Positions 33,618 through 45,571 of a DNA stretch of 64,000 nt are shown here, one piece after another. The translations under genes and the position numbers were made by a program. This stretch comes from Lindgomyces ingoldianus (lineage: Eukaryota > Ascomycota > Dothideomycetes > Pleosporales > Lindgomycetaceae): contig NW_022985167.1 of assembly GCF_010093535.1 (NCBI RefSeq), positions 1,756,861-1,820,860 on the forward strand, in the 5' to 3' direction. The notes beneath the pieces were generated by a model. The model was not told where the DNA came from and searched no databases. It saw only the letters and a program-made list of their open reading frames with translations. Position 1 is the stretch's first letter; each line of letters begins with the position of its first letter.

Positions 33618-35058
33618 GGTGTTGGTAATAATGCTGCTTGCGCTGCTGTTTGTCGACTCGCTAAGAGGAAGGGAAATCTCACATGGATAATGTCTAGGAT
33701 AAAACAAAACTAAACATTGACGATGAATGTAAAGAACGAAACCTGGAACACGTGTTTCGCCAACTTTCCTACTCGCCCATCCCCAGCTGGGCATCTGTTC
33801 ATCATCGATAGTTCACCGACGGGGAGCCGAGATCAACCCGTCCCCTGTTCACAAACACCCCCTTCTCGCCGACCACGACACCCATATGTCGCACGAAATG
33901 CAGCAGGCATCATATCTTAGTTGCGGTCCGAAATCTGCGTCGTCGAGATGTCGAAATATCGCGCCAAGCTGAACGTGCAGCGCATGGATAGTGGCGTCGT
34001 GCCTGCTGCAGCCGAATCGGGAGACGCCATTGCCGTACGCCACCTAGCTAAGATAATATTGGCGCATTCAGGCCACTCCCTGTTGGCTTGTTATCTTGGT
34101 GGGACGAAAATCTTCATTTTTCCTGTGATGTCTGTGTGCTTCGAACTTCATTTCAATATTTCTACAACTGAAACAGCCAAAAGGCTCTACCATAGGCTGA
34201 GATACGGACGCCTAAGGTTCCAAAAACGTGAGCTACCAATGTGGTTGGTCACGAGGTCATATATTCCCGAGAACAAGGGTCCAATTGAGCGTGCTGAATT
34301 CTACACTGAATCAGCAATCCCGCTTGTCCCTGCACAGCATCTATGCGAAGTTCAGGGGCTCATGCGCCAGTGCACGCGCGATTGTGAATCAGTGCGTGAA
34401 GGAATCCTTCCTCCCGTCTTTTAATATTTTCGGACCCTTTTACTGGCGAACCAGAATCGCGCGAGGATGCAACGTGGGTACCCCACGAATTTTAAATATT
34501 GAGGCGGAATGAGGCTCAGCTCCTGTCTATCATGATAGTAGATCAATAGGTTGAAGAGATATCGCCAGGCATGCTAAATTAGATGGGAAGGGAAGTTCCG
34601 AGAGCAGGAAATTGTGAAGCGGCTGAAATGATTCGGGTTCTCGCAGAACGATGTGAGATACAGTAGATACCGTGATAGGGATGGAAGTAAGATGAATCTG
34701 GGACACTTATATTCCAGCGCATCGGGAGTGGGAAGTATAGCCACAGCTGGTCCGAGCTGTGTGGCACAGTTTGAATAGACGAAGCGTAGGAGCAGTGGAA
34801 GTGAGCGTGCGTCTGTTGAACGTCGCGTGTCGACTCCCCGTTATACAGAATCAAACGTAGAGACACAGGCAGAAACAAAAATAGGTAAAAGAGATGTTCG
34901 AACATGCATTATATATATTAGAAGCGTTTTAAATTAAATTATTTGGGGGTGCCATTATGTGTACTGTCGTCTTGCAGAATATAATGCAAAATATATATCA
35001 GTGGAAGAAAACTGTAAAGGCCACAGGGTTATCGTGCCTCCAGACTGCAAGGAATCCA
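33618..35058. other. Intergenic region between the acyltransferase and GT2 genes
   Basis: It should contain the acyltransferase promoter. The 167-codon frame at 33921-34424 has no recognisable domain and looks like chance. AT-rich sequence at 34905-35000 would suit the GT2 3' end. Confidence 0.4.
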
Positions 35059-36683
35059 TCAATTTCGTGCGGTCGGGTTCCATGAACTGTACCGAACCAC
35101 CTGCCTAGCATGTCCATACAATCCGATGGTGGCTGATAGCACGAGATAAAGCGGGTACTGGATGGAGAAGACGATGATCATCCATCTCGACACGAACTCA
35201 GACTTTACTTGGTTCGTGATCCACAATGTCGCAATAAGGCAGATGATGCTAGGAACAAATTTTAGCGTGGTTCTAGAGCGTCGTGTAGTCGTACGAACCT
35301 TATGATGAAAAGCCACTGTGAAACCGGGTACTGAAAATAAACGAGCTTCCAAAGCTCTTCGCCAGAAGTGGGGAATTTGGTAATGACGAAGCTGAGGACA
35401 AGGCAGGTGTATTGTGTAACAAGATAGTAGCTAGCCTCGCGGATGAGAAGAAGAGAGAGCACTCCGAACCGAGCCGTAAAGTTGCGGTTGTAATTGGGAT
35501 GAAGAGGATCGTTGGGTTTATTGTAGACCATTTTAACGTGCTTCATACTCGCTTGTGCCCACCCTTGCGCCCATCGTAGCCGTTGCTTCCAGAAAGCTGG
35601 AAATGTCGTTGGCGCGAGCTCATACGAGGTGACGTTCAAGTCATGGACTGCGTTTGATCCTCGGGAGAATGCGCGAAGTGCAGAGTCGATGTCCTCCGTG
35701 AGCATATCACCGTCCATCTTCAACTCCCGAAGTAGTGATGTTCTCCAGTATCCATTAGAGCCACAAAAAAGCCCGAAACCCCACATCTTGGCCCGGCCTG
35801 GGTGGGAGACAGCGTAAATCTTATCGAACTCAACCGCGATCATACTGGTCAAGAAGCTGTCCTCGGTGTTAAAAATCACGCATCTGCCTTGAACTATATC
35901 GATGTCTGGGTCGGCAGTGAATCGTTCCACAGCCCACCGAGGCCCATTAGGGTGTGGGTAGTGGTCACAATCGTAGATGGCGATGAGGTCTGAATCGGTC
36001 TCAAGAGAGAAGAAGTAGTTGAGATTATCCGCTTTAGATGTGGAGTTTGGGACTTTAATAACTCGTGCGTGGGCGTATTTGTCCATGAGTTGGTGCAATT
36101 CCGTCTCAAGTGGCTCAATCGACTTAGGAGTGTTGTATAGAATGGTGATTCGAATCTTGTCTCTTGGATAGTCGATCTGTTCTAGAGCATACAAGGCACG
36201 GTCCATAATGATATCCTTTTCGTTGGGGAGATAAGCCACGATGAGTAGATCGAGAACAAGAAGTTGGTCGTGTGGTGTTGGAAAAAGCCACCCCTTCTCT
36301 TCTGCTTGAGTGACAATCTTCCTTCCCTCACGACAAGGTGTGATGCTCATGAAGGCCTCCAGCACGGTCGCCCCAGCAATGTAGAAATTGGTGCACATAT
36401 AGATGAACCAGAAGATGGCAATCAAGCCTTCGCTGCAGTACATGTAGAGACATGTAGAAAAGATAAAGTATGAGGCAACCAAGCTGAATGGCGTCCACTC
36501 TGAGATGAATGCTGATGCACTCTCAGTCATACTCCCTGGTAGGATACTCGTCCTTGCGGCTGGATTCTCATCCGATAAGTAGGGAGGTACTTCCCCAATA
36601 TCGATGGTGAAATCCTTCGAGTCGTTCATGGTGATATAGCGAAAGGATGTCTTCAAAGCTTCTTGAAACGATGAATGCTTCAA
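35059..36683 (-). CDS. Family-2 glycosyltransferase, processive polysaccharide-synthase type
   Basis: Two exons: 35299-36683 and 35059-35248 (50-bp intron), 524 residues; a start at 36629 (MNDSKDF) is also possible. Two membrane segments (about 66-110) precede a GT-A domain with the processive GT2 signature: KADN (217-220), DCD (238-240), TED (329-331) and QRLRW (367-371), then at least three C-terminal membrane segments. Such enzymes polymerise beta-linked sugars from UDP-sugars and thread the chain through the membrane. The layout resembles fungal cellulose-synthase-like proteins, including the mixed-linkage-glucan synthase Tft1/CelA described in Aspergillus fumigatus, but linkage cannot be deduced. 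It is divergent from the GH16-like/acyltransferase fusion. Confidence 0.88.
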
Positions 36684-37837
36684 CGAATGGCGTGGTCAGT
36701 CAGAACGAATGATGACTGCCGGGGTTAAGTTTACAAGTGGAGCGAATTTAAAAGAGTGAAAAGAAAGTCATGGAAGGAGTCGAGCCTTAGAACATCAAAG
36801 ATTCTTTCCTTCCGGACAAGAACGTCAGAGAATAAGAGAGCTATTTTACAAAATATCCTAGGACAACCCTATCTCCCCGAAGGAGACATCCGTGGATGCG
36901 TCATCATGCGCGCTTGTCTATTTATCGAGGTCAAGATCAAGAGCCGAAAATTGGCCTCGGTATTATTGGATTCCACTGGGCCTGATTCCCAGACCCTTGC
37001 ATGTGCAGCCAGAACCTAGTGCGCCTCTCAGCCGAGAGGAATTCCTATTGCCCTTAGACGATTTCATGCAGGATCTACTTATTCTGCACGGCATTTACAG
37101 GCAGGCCTATCTTTGGAAAGACCGATTGAAAGATGATCAGCTATCTATATCCCTGGCTCGTGGTGCTGTGAAATGGCAAGGGCTGAACAATGGCTCCCAG
37201 GGTTAGAGGGCGGTTTCTCGAGCCTGTGTTGCATTCTGATTGAGAGACATGTGTTACGAGGTCGTGCGAAAAGGAGGCCACTCTACTTCACGGCTGAAAA
37301 AGTGGGTCCATGGTCTGTGCTCTCCGCAGTACCTGGCGCTAGGGAACTGTAAGCCACCATCCTTGGTCACATCCACGTCTTACTCTCCGACATCAACACC
37401 ACGCCTGCATCCAACGAATGCCGTCCTCCCTTGTTATCACCTCATCTTCATTGCGTGGCGCTATGAAGGACGACGTGTGGGTCCCGCCGAGAGGGCTGCG
37501 GACGCCGCTGCACGACTGTGTGGCATGCCGCTCTGTGGACGCGCTTCCGTTGAGCTACCACACCCAGTCATTACTGTAATGCATGTATCTATACGCACTG
37601 GTATTCCAATGAGAATCTTCGGGCGGACGCTGCGGCTCCCCAATCCATGAAAGGCCATTCAATGCAGATCATCAAGCTATTGATTTAGGAGTGCGGCCAT
37701 TGTCTACTACATCGTACCAGTTTCATCCACCTCTCTGGCTCACCACAGGGTTTGATATGCCTGCAAAAACATCGAAGGCCTGATAGTTGAGTATCGCTGC
37801 AACTCTCCATTCCAGCATTCCTCGCTCTTTAAGCACA
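36684..37837. promoter_or_regulatory. Divergent promoter, GT2 synthase / GH16-like fusion
   Basis: About 1.15 kb separates the two start codons. Open frames inside it lack coding character. The shared upstream region would allow joint regulation. No specific motif was recognised. Confidence 0.45.
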
Positions 37838-40800
37838 ATGGTTCTCATTTGGTCACTCGTTTTCATTATTGTGTCGTGTTCCCTCGTCTCCGCAGATATC
37901 CGCAACAGCGACAACAACAATTGCTCTTGTGGCTTCTATGATTCGGGTACCAAGAAACTCTTTACCGACTCCATAATTGTCTATTTTAATGAATCCACGA
38001 GCCTTCCGAAAGATTTCGAAGCTGAGGACTACGAGCACAAGTATGAGAAGAACTGGAATGCCATCTACCGTCAGGGTGCAGACCCCTCTAACCTGCACTT
38101 CAACGAGTCTGAATCTTTGCAACTGTTCGTCTCGCCGCCCACATCCGAACATCTAGTTAATGGAGCTGGTATTCGAACGGCAAGGCGTGACATTCAGTAT
38201 GGCTCCTTCCGCACTCTCATAAAAGCGCCTAGTAACAGAGCTCGTGGGAGCGCTATGTCCATGATATGGCAGTACAACGATACTGAGATCACTGAGCTTA
38301 GCGTCATGAACACGGATGATCCTTCTAATGCATGGATTGGGACCTTTGTCAACAATGAATTCACCACTCGCGACCTTGGCATCAACTTCAGCACGGCGAT
38401 TAACGAGAGTACTGCCAACCGAAACTACACGGTCCTTGCTGAGACCCTTGGCAACAGCAAGGTCAACCCGTGGAACTACACCGAGTATCGGATCGACTGG
38501 ACGGAAGACTTCATTAATTTCTATATTGGGGGAAACCTTACGCGATCAGTCTTGCACAAGAAGAACCCACACATGCCATCTGTACCTTCGCCATTCTACT
38601 TCAAGCACTGGGCGACTGGAGACAAATACTCGATGGAGGGTCCACCAGCGCAGCGATCAGTTGCGAATATTGGATGGATTCGCATGTTCTTCAACTCCTC
38701 ATCGATGACCGACAAAGGACGCGAGGAATTTGTGGCGCGCTGTACTCTTACTGAAGCATGCTCAATGGAGGATATTTCTCTCCGGGGCTCCACCCCGTAT
38801 TCTGAGCCGGCAACCAAGAAGTGGAAGCAAAAAAGCAACAAAAGCGTTAAGAGAATGCCTGCTCTTTGGATATCAGTCATCTGCATTGGATTCTCTTCTC
38901 TTTTGCTGGTCCACGCGTTCATTCGTCGCGCACCATGGCGGAAGCAAGCTCCGTCAAACGGACATAGGCATGCGTCATCGGTAGCTCCCGCCGAGAGCAC
39001 TGAACCTAATCCGTTTGAAACCCTAGAATACAGTGTCCCTTCAACTCGCAACAACTCGGTCCAAAACTCATCTGTGTCGTGCCGTCCATCTTCTGAGTAT
39101 AGTCACGAATCCAAGAATAGCCTCACCATTGAAAGAGCCGAACCGAGTCCTGGGACTTCCGTTTATGGTTGCTCCACCCATGGCTACTGTTCTCGTTCCG
39201 GTTCGGTTCGATTTGACAGCCGTGGAACAACACCGCATGTCCTTTCTCCTTATTCAAGCAATTTTAATTTGACTACCGAGGAGTTTCCTTCGCCAACCAC
39301 CCCACGAGTTGGAAAAGATCGGAAGACAATGTCGAGGCATGCCTCTGAGAAAACACTGCCAGTCATCCAAGTTCCAGGGCCGGACGACAAAATTCCTATG
39401 GAGACTGTAACGCAGTCTGCACTTCCTGCTCCTCGCATGACATCTCACCCACCTCCACCGCACCAACGTATCGACTACCTCGCAGGTCTTGTCGCTCTGT
39501 GCGCTATTCTCGTTACAGTCATGCATTTTGCCCTCACCTTCGTTCCTGCTATCATCATTCCTGGCGCACCACAACACTACGAATCTGAATACTGGGCCCG
39601 GAAGATTGTATCCCCCTTCGTTCTCAATCAAATGTGGCTAGGAGTCTTTTTCACGACCTCTGTTCGCTTTCTCGTTGCTGGGTACCTGAAGAGGGGGAAT
39701 TTGCAGGACATTGCAAAAGGGGCTGTACGACGAACACCTCGTCTCATGATTCCTGTGACCGCCATGGCATTGCTGGAGTACTTTCTTGTTGACTGCGGTG
39801 CGACGACGTATCTTCGTTATATTCCTTCGGTTACTTGGTCTAATTGGCCTTACGTAACTCGTTTCCCCACTATTGGGCACTTCATCTCAGAGATCCTTGA
39901 GCTAGTCTACCTGATTCCTAACGCCGTTCCACAAATTACATTCAATTACTGCACGGGTGTGTTGTGGACAATCGCCGTCCAGCTTCAAGGCTCATGGCTC
40001 GTTCTCACAGGCGTCATCGTTGTCTACGAGATAAAAACACCCTGGAAGCGCATGGCCTACTACACATTCTGTATCATCAATCATTGGTATGCAGTATCCT
40101 GGGGCTCATATCTCTGGTTCGGGCTCCTTCTTGCTGATATCGACATCACCTACAAGTACAAAGACTGGCTCCACAAACGGCCTCTAGCATACTTCCCTTT
40201 CCTAACATTCTGCTGGCTCTGCGTTATCGCTGGCTTTGCCGCAAATATGATTCCAAACTGGTCAGACTTTAACTTCGTCATTTACGAAAACAACATCCAT
40301 CCTGACGATTCCACGGGTGAGGCCATCTGGAACACAGAGAACGCGGGTTATCCAGCGTACTATGTGCCCCGATTCAACGGATTGCTGTTTGCAGTCGGTA
40401 TGCAAGCTATTGTCGAGATCTCACCCGCGGTCCAAAGTGTCCTTTCTTTACGCTTTCTCCTTGTCCTTTTCCCGCATATTTTCACAATATACCTCCTGCA
40501 CGGCCTTGTTTTCTGGTCTTGGGGGAGCTGGCTTATGATATTCCTTGCCGACCGGAATTTCACTTACGGTACCAACGTCACCATTGTCGGTATTACCTCC
40601 TACGTCTTACTCTTTCTTATTCTACCGATAGTCACACCGATTGTTGAAGCGTTGGGGAAAGACATCACGACTTTAGTGTGGATGTCGGCAGTGGAAAAGA
40701 GTCCACCTAGACGTAGAACCTTGTTTCCATTCCCAGATGACTTGTTTTCGCGGAGGGGAGGGGGCGATGTTGAAGCTGCGGGGATTGTGAGACAGAGCAG

Positions 40801-40876
40801 TGGAGGCAGCTCGTTGAGTGTGAAGGGAAAAGAGAAGGAGGGGGTGAGGGAGATTGGGGCGTTTGATTTCAAGTGA
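37838..40876 (+). CDS. GH16-like domain fused to a membrane acyltransferase
   Basis: Single exon, 1,012 residues from the Met that begins a clear signal peptide (MVLIWSLVFIIVSCSLVSA); the frame extends 17 codons upstream. Residues about 25-310 resemble the concanavalin-A-like GH16 fold, with many N-glycosylation sites. The position expected to carry the catalytic E-x-D-x-E reads TELSVMNTD, so the acids seem lost. A membrane segment (about 341-362) and a roughly 180-residue Ser/Pro-rich linker lead to an acyltransferase-3-like domain (about 543-945) starting RIDYLAGLVALC, with His in VMHF and about ten hydrophobic segments. I infer an extracellular glucan-binding module tethered to a membrane enzyme that acylates the polymer. 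Confidence 0.85.
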   Translation: MVLIWSLVFIIVSCSLVSADIRNSDNNNCSCGFYDSGTKKLFTDSIIVYFNESTSLPKDFEAEDYEHKYEKNWNAIYRQGADPSNLHFNESESLQLFVSPPTSEHLVNGAGIRTARRDIQYGSFRTLIKAPSNRARGSAMSMIWQYNDTEITELSVMNTDDPSNAWIGTFVNNEFTTRDLGINFSTAINESTANRNYTVLAETLGNSKVNPWNYTEYRIDWTEDFINFYIGGNLTRSVLHKKNPHMPSVPSPFYFKHWATGDKYSMEGPPAQRSVANIGWIRMFFNSSSMTDKGREEFVARCTLTEACSMEDISLRGSTPYSEPATKKWKQKSNKSVKRMPALWISVICIGFSSLLLVHAFIRRAPWRKQAPSNGHRHASSVAPAESTEPNPFETLEYSVPSTRNNSVQNSSVSCRPSSEYSHESKNSLTIERAEPSPGTSVYGCSTHGYCSRSGSVRFDSRGTTPHVLSPYSSNFNLTTEEFPSPTTPRVGKDRKTMSRHASEKTLPVIQVPGPDDKIPMETVTQSALPAPRMTSHPPPPHQRIDYLAGLVALCAILVTVMHFALTFVPAIIIPGAPQHYESEYWARKIVSPFVLNQMWLGVFFTTSVRFLVAGYLKRGNLQDIAKGAVRRTPRLMIPVTAMALLEYFLVDCGATTYLRYIPSVTWSNWPYVTRFPTIGHFISEILELVYLIPNAVPQITFNYCTGVLWTIAVQLQGSWLVLTGVIVVYEIKTPWKRMAYYTFCIINHWYAVSWGSYLWFGLLLADIDITYKYKDWLHKRPLAYFPFLTFCWLCVIAGFAANMIPNWSDFNFVIYENNIHPDDSTGEAIWNTENAGYPAYYVPRFNGLLFAVGMQAIVEISPAVQSVLSLRFLLVLFPHIFTIYLLHGLVFWSWGSWLMIFLADRNFTYGTNVTIVGITSYVLLFLILPIVTPIVEALGKDITTLVWMSAVEKSPPRRRTLFPFPDDLFSRRGGGDVEAAGIVRQSSGGSSLSVKGKEKEGVREIGAFDFK

Positions 40877-42079
40877 GTCAAAGGTGTATGGGGCGAGGAA
40901 GGTGTGTTGTCCACTTGCTTGTGTGTATTAGTATATTAGCAACATATAATAACAGGTTATTGGCAGAGAGGCATATTGATTAAGCTGTTTCATGCATTCC
41001 AGCAAGCATCTCATACCGTCAAGCCAGTTGCGTAATCCTCTCTCCCGGAGAGCCTATTCAATCCCCAACCAACCCCTCAGTATCCAAAGCACTGTACTCA
41101 ATCTCTACCCTCAGGTCCTCTAGACCCTTACCTGTACCCCCAATCAGACTCCCCCAACCTCCTCTTCTTTCCCCCTTCTCAATACAACCCCCACCTCTAC
41201 CATCCAACGCCCCCCTTTTCTGCGCCGTCGCTCCCGACGAGCGGCTGAGCGTGTAGGTAGACGCTCCAAAGAGAGAGAAATAGTGTGTGTGTGTGACGAG
41301 GCGTCGATAAACACGGGGTAGTGGAGCAGGGTGATTGATTAAGCGATACATATTCGCATTCGTGACCAACAGAGATTGTTTCTAGATCAGCGCCAGTTGA
41401 GTCGAGAGACAGTCTCGTTATTGTGTTGATATAACAAGCTCAGCGTCCTAGAGCGAAGGGGGAGTCTTTAGCATCCTTCCTGTGTAAATATACTGCCGCA
41501 ATACCTTGCAGTCCTGGACAGCCCATGCAGAGTGGACGTTCCACCCGAAGATTTGGCTCTTGATGGCGAAGTCGTGGCCGAGGTTTAGTTATGAGGTGCT
41601 GGGTAGCAATACTGGCATTGGAGTAAACTTGTCCAAAATGCATGAAATCCAATGAATGGGAACTTGTCGCGGAATTGGTTGGCTTTTTGTGACACGATGG
41701 ACTGGCCATTTCCCTTAGCTCTACGTACAGAAGATTTTCAATCAATTCCCGTCGTGCAATATTTCCGCGGGGTGGAAGAGTCATCAAGGCGGCTTGGAGT
41801 GGGCGGTCGCATGTTGGTTTCCGGGCCGAAAAACCGCACGGAGACGAAAATGTGGTATTATATGCGAAAAGTATAGTGGTTGTGAAGGGGGGGAGGGAAG
41901 TGCTTATGGGTGATGACAGTGAATGCGTGGAGTTTTGCAACGTCTTTGTGGAGTCGGCGATTATTCGAGATGGCATGCGGTTTAGTCAACAAGGTGTAGG
42001 CCTTCAATCCCCGCTGTTCAAATGACTCTTCACACAGCAAGAAGAAAAAACCAAATTTTCAAAGAAACTACCAACCCTA
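40877..42079. other. Intergenic region between convergent genes
   Basis: A 178-codon minus frame (41440-41976) and others lack domains and codon-level support. A short GTGTGTGTGTG run lies at about 41283-41294. No gene called. Confidence 0.4.
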
Positions 42080-42936
42080 CTAAAAAGTATGCCTCGTCCT
42101 CTCCCCCTTCCAAAACCCCATAACCTCGCCAGTCTCCCCAACCCACTCTCTCACCCCATTCACCATCGCCTTTGCCATCCCCGCATTCGTTCCACTCCTC
42201 TGCCTCTTTCTACCCGACCCCCCCAACATTCCAGACGACACTCCCGCTCCCACCCCAGCCGGCTCTTTCCCCGGGCTTATGAAACTGCTTCCTTCACCCG
42301 TCGCATACTCCGAGCCCATAGTCGGCAGTACATTCTCGCCCGCAGATAGAGAGACGAAGAGCGCGAATGGCACTAACCACACGCAGAGTCCGAAGTAGGA
42401 TGCAATTTCCGTGAACGTCGGGATGGAGGGGTCACGGGCGTACGGGTATGAGGACCGGGATTGCGGGGGTGGGGCGGAGAAGTGGCGGAACCAGAGGTAG
42501 TGATTAGCGATGACGAGACCTACCCCAACTATTATTAGTATAGATAACCCGGATAGAATTAGGGGTGAGGCGCGTGTACCGCAAGATAGCAGAAACAGCG
42601 GATCCGTCAACTTCACGATTGGGAATCTGCGGAGGTTCTGCGCGTATATGCCGTGCGACACAATACTCAATGCGCTCAAGCCTGGCGGGAAGCCATCGAA
42701 GAGTAGGAAGAGCTGGAGCGCAATGATGCCGTATATAAGGCGCGTGAGGAGTTTCTTTGCGAGGACGGTGTGCTCTTCGACGAGCTCCGAGAGGTAGTAT
42801 AGGCCGGAGGCTAGCGGCATATGTGGTCAGTATGAATTACGGTGAAGATGGTTGGATTGAGAGCACCTATGGCTAGTGTGAGGAAGGCAAAACCGAGGAT
42901 AATGCCTATGTAACCGACAAGAGGTAGTATCCACAT
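42080..42936 (-). CDS. SVP26: SVP26/TEX261-family ER-Golgi cargo adaptor
   Basis: Two exons: 42867-42936 and 42080-42810 (56-bp intron), 266 residues. The first exon encodes MWILPLVGYIGIILGFAFLT and the junction restores LAIASGLYYLSELVEEH, the family hallmark. Four hydrophobic segments follow, with conserved RRFPIVKLTDPLF and NHYLWFRHFS. The C-terminal tail after about residue 170 is hydrophilic and longer than in yeast. Svp26 is a polytopic protein of early Golgi and ER that helps sort type-II membrane mannosyltransferases into COPII vesicles, which relates functionally to the glycosylation genes in this window. Confidence 0.93.
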
Positions 42937-43198
42937 GTTGTGAAGTGTGATACAGAAGACTGGAGGAATGCGAAGGAGGACGTGTCGGAACGTCGAAGTG
43001 TCCTTGGTTCGGGGAAAGGTTGGGCCGGCCCCGCTGTGGGGTACCTATGTCTTGGCGACACTCTCCAAGTCTGTCTCCCTGAAAGCCTCAAGCCACTTAA
43101 CTCCCTCATGCATCTTAAAATAGGACTGTTACACACCCTCGCCATCGCTTTCGTACATGTACCCCACCACCTGCTTATCCCCAACGCTTCACTCCCAT

Positions 43199-45140
43199 CT
43201 ACACCCCTTCCATAACCTCATCCCACAGCCACTTCAAATTCTGCCTACTAACTACCCTGTTTCCCTCCAAACACTCCACCAACCATAGCCCATCCCCCTT
43301 CCTCCAAAATACATGCACCCTTTCCCCATCCGGACAACTTATCGCCGCACTCTCCTCCCTCGGATCCAATCTCCCCCGGTCTTTACTCAAATCGCTCCAA
43401 AACCCCACTGTGCGTGTCCGTAGATCTGCTTTGTAGACTTCGTTTTTGCTGTTAAGGAAGAGGATGGAATGGGAGAGGGAAGGCGCTTCTGCCGCACAGC
43501 GGATTTTGTAGTTGAGTTTTGCGGGGAGGGATGTCCAGTTGGCTGTGGCTGTGGTGTGGGTCCCGAGGAAGAGTGGGTATGAGGATTCGGTGAAGCCGGT
43601 TACGAAGCCAAGGGCTAGGGTAGGGTTGTAGAAGATTGAGGAGAGACCGCGTTCATTCTGGTGGCAGATGTTAGCTATCATCTTCACTGACAGTTGGGGG
43701 GCATAGAAAGGGGTTCAAGCACTTACTGTAGGCATCTTACAGCTTACAAGCTTCTCATAGGTCATATTCATTTGGTTGAACGGCCACACGTAAGTTGTCA
43801 CAGTATCGTCCTCGCTCGTGCGCTTGGCATCGTACCGTTGCGTCGACACAACGAGCGCCCGATTATCAGCTGAGAAATTCACAGCCTGAAACCGCACTTC
43901 TTGACAGGTCTGAAACCCATCTATTGACAGGATGCTAGTCCAGACTTGCAGTGCATCTCCGAACTCGTATAGATAGACTTTGGGGCCCAGACCAACTACA
44001 GCAAGTCTGTCATCCCGCGACACTGCTATGCTGAGGGGGTTCAGCTCCTCCGGGAGCGGTTGCAGTGGGGGTTGTGGGTGAGGAGGTTTGGTAGCCAACG
44101 AGGCGAGAAAATGTCTCTGAGATGATGTTAGAACTTTATTAGTGGCTGTGGATGATTTGATACCGGACCTGTCTATGCGACACAACAGCAACGCAACGCT
44201 GTTCACCACTCGCTACTAATTTGGCCGCAAGCCTCTCATCCGTCTTGTATGGGAGAGTAGTGGACAGACTTAGCCGTGAGCTACGCCGAGTCGCAGTCTC
44301 TATGTGAACGATGTGGTCCGCATTCTTGTCCCATAGCAGCAGGCATTTCCCTGATGCGGAGAATGCGAATGATAGAGAGGCAGGGAGAGTCGCGCCTCTA
44401 TGGCTCCTAGGCGGGGTACTCGAAGAGCTTGGTATCAGCCACTTAAACCTGCTGAGAGATGATGCTACACTATTTCCTGAACGTCGCGAGGATGCGGTGC
44501 CCCGAGTTTGCGGTGGTCCTTCTGGAAATACAGGCTCTGGTAGGTCAGGACTCCGACTTCTAGGTGGCGGTGATCCGGCGAGCAGTGATAATCGTGATTC
44601 AGGAAACACGGGCGGAATGGGAGGGGAAGGAGAAGAAGAAGAAGAAGAAAAGGGCGAATATCTATTCCTAAGAAAGATCGTTGGCGCCTGGTTTTCAGAT
44701 TCAAGTATCCTTCGCGCCCTGTGAAATATGCCCTGCTTTACTGGACATTTAGGACATACAGCTGAAGATTCTAATATGAATAGATTAGGCTATGTATCTC
44801 GTCAGTCAAAAGGTTCCACATAGCGATGTTGGGTTGACCTAGGGCAGCTGACATCGGCGAAGACGGAACATTGTTTCGCTTCAAATGGTAACGAATTGCC
44901 TTTGACAACATGAAGGCTCGGGCAATCTACTACGAACAATAGTGCTGATTCTTCTGCATCGACAGGAATAAGCCCCTCCGATTCAAGGCCTCGAATCTGT
45001 GAGGGGGACTTCTCGGTGGCTGGCTGGTAGAGGGGACAGGAGGTATGAGGTGCTGTAAATTGGCTCTTTGGTGACATAGATCTTCGAGGTAATCCACGGC
45101 GCAGGTTCTCGGCTCGATGGGGTCTTAGAGCGGGATCCAT
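43199..45140 (-). CDS. Uncharacterised protein with CPxC motif and propeller-like repeats
   Basis: Four exons: 44853-45140, 44169-44789, 43727-44116, 43199-43657, giving 585 residues in frame; introns are 63, 52 and 69 bp. Exon two opens with PNLFILESSAVCPKCPVKQG, with a CPKC pair that may bind metal, followed by a low-complexity Ser/Pro stretch. The rest has segments resembling beta-propeller blades (LSFAFSASGKCLLLWDK; SIAVSRDDRLAVVGLGPKVY; AVNFSADNRALVVSTQRYD), so a WD40-like fold is plausible but not certain. The first intron's donor (GTCAGC) is the least certain boundary. No signal peptide. I recognise no named orthologue. Confidence 0.75.
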
Positions 45141-45571
45141 AGCATTAACAGCCAACGATATATTGAAGTGGCGAAACGTTGTTTCAGTAAGCTAGTTCAG
45201 GTTGCATAGGACAGCCCGGTCAACGGTTGGGAATGTGCTGGTAAAACTGTTGACCGCAGCTACCACGTAAGGGATGAAAACGGTCACATGCAGTGGTTGT
45301 GGCTGATGAATGACGGTTGATACGGCTCGAAGGGGATTGGTTGTGCTCAGAAAATATGCGTTCTCGGTGATAGGTCACACACAAGCTGATGCAAGGCAGA
45401 TGTGTCACAGTATCGATGGTTTTCCGGAAAAGCACAATAGTCTCGAGCTGAACCGCCACATATTTGCTATTGAAAAAGCCATTCGGCTATTTTTTTCCAT
45501 GCGCTCCAAGACTCGATCGCTTGCATCCTGCGCCTGAAATAGCCGCACTAACCATTTCCCACCAAGCTTGA
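45141..45571. promoter_or_regulatory. Upstream region of the CPxC gene
   Basis: 431 bp between the permease stop and the ATG of the CPxC protein, both on the minus strand. No ORF supported. Confidence 0.4.

Noticed and set aside
33921..34424. 167-codon plus-strand frame
   Set aside because: It lies in the acyltransferase promoter region, with no recognisable family or compositional support.
41440..41976. 178-codon minus-strand frame
   Set aside because: No domain, no leader and no splice partner. Composition resembles intergenic sequence between convergent genes.
44139..44609. Separate gene starting at 44609
   Set aside because: That start codon is GTG. The frame continues upstream to a splice acceptor at 44789 and belongs to exon two of the CPxC gene.
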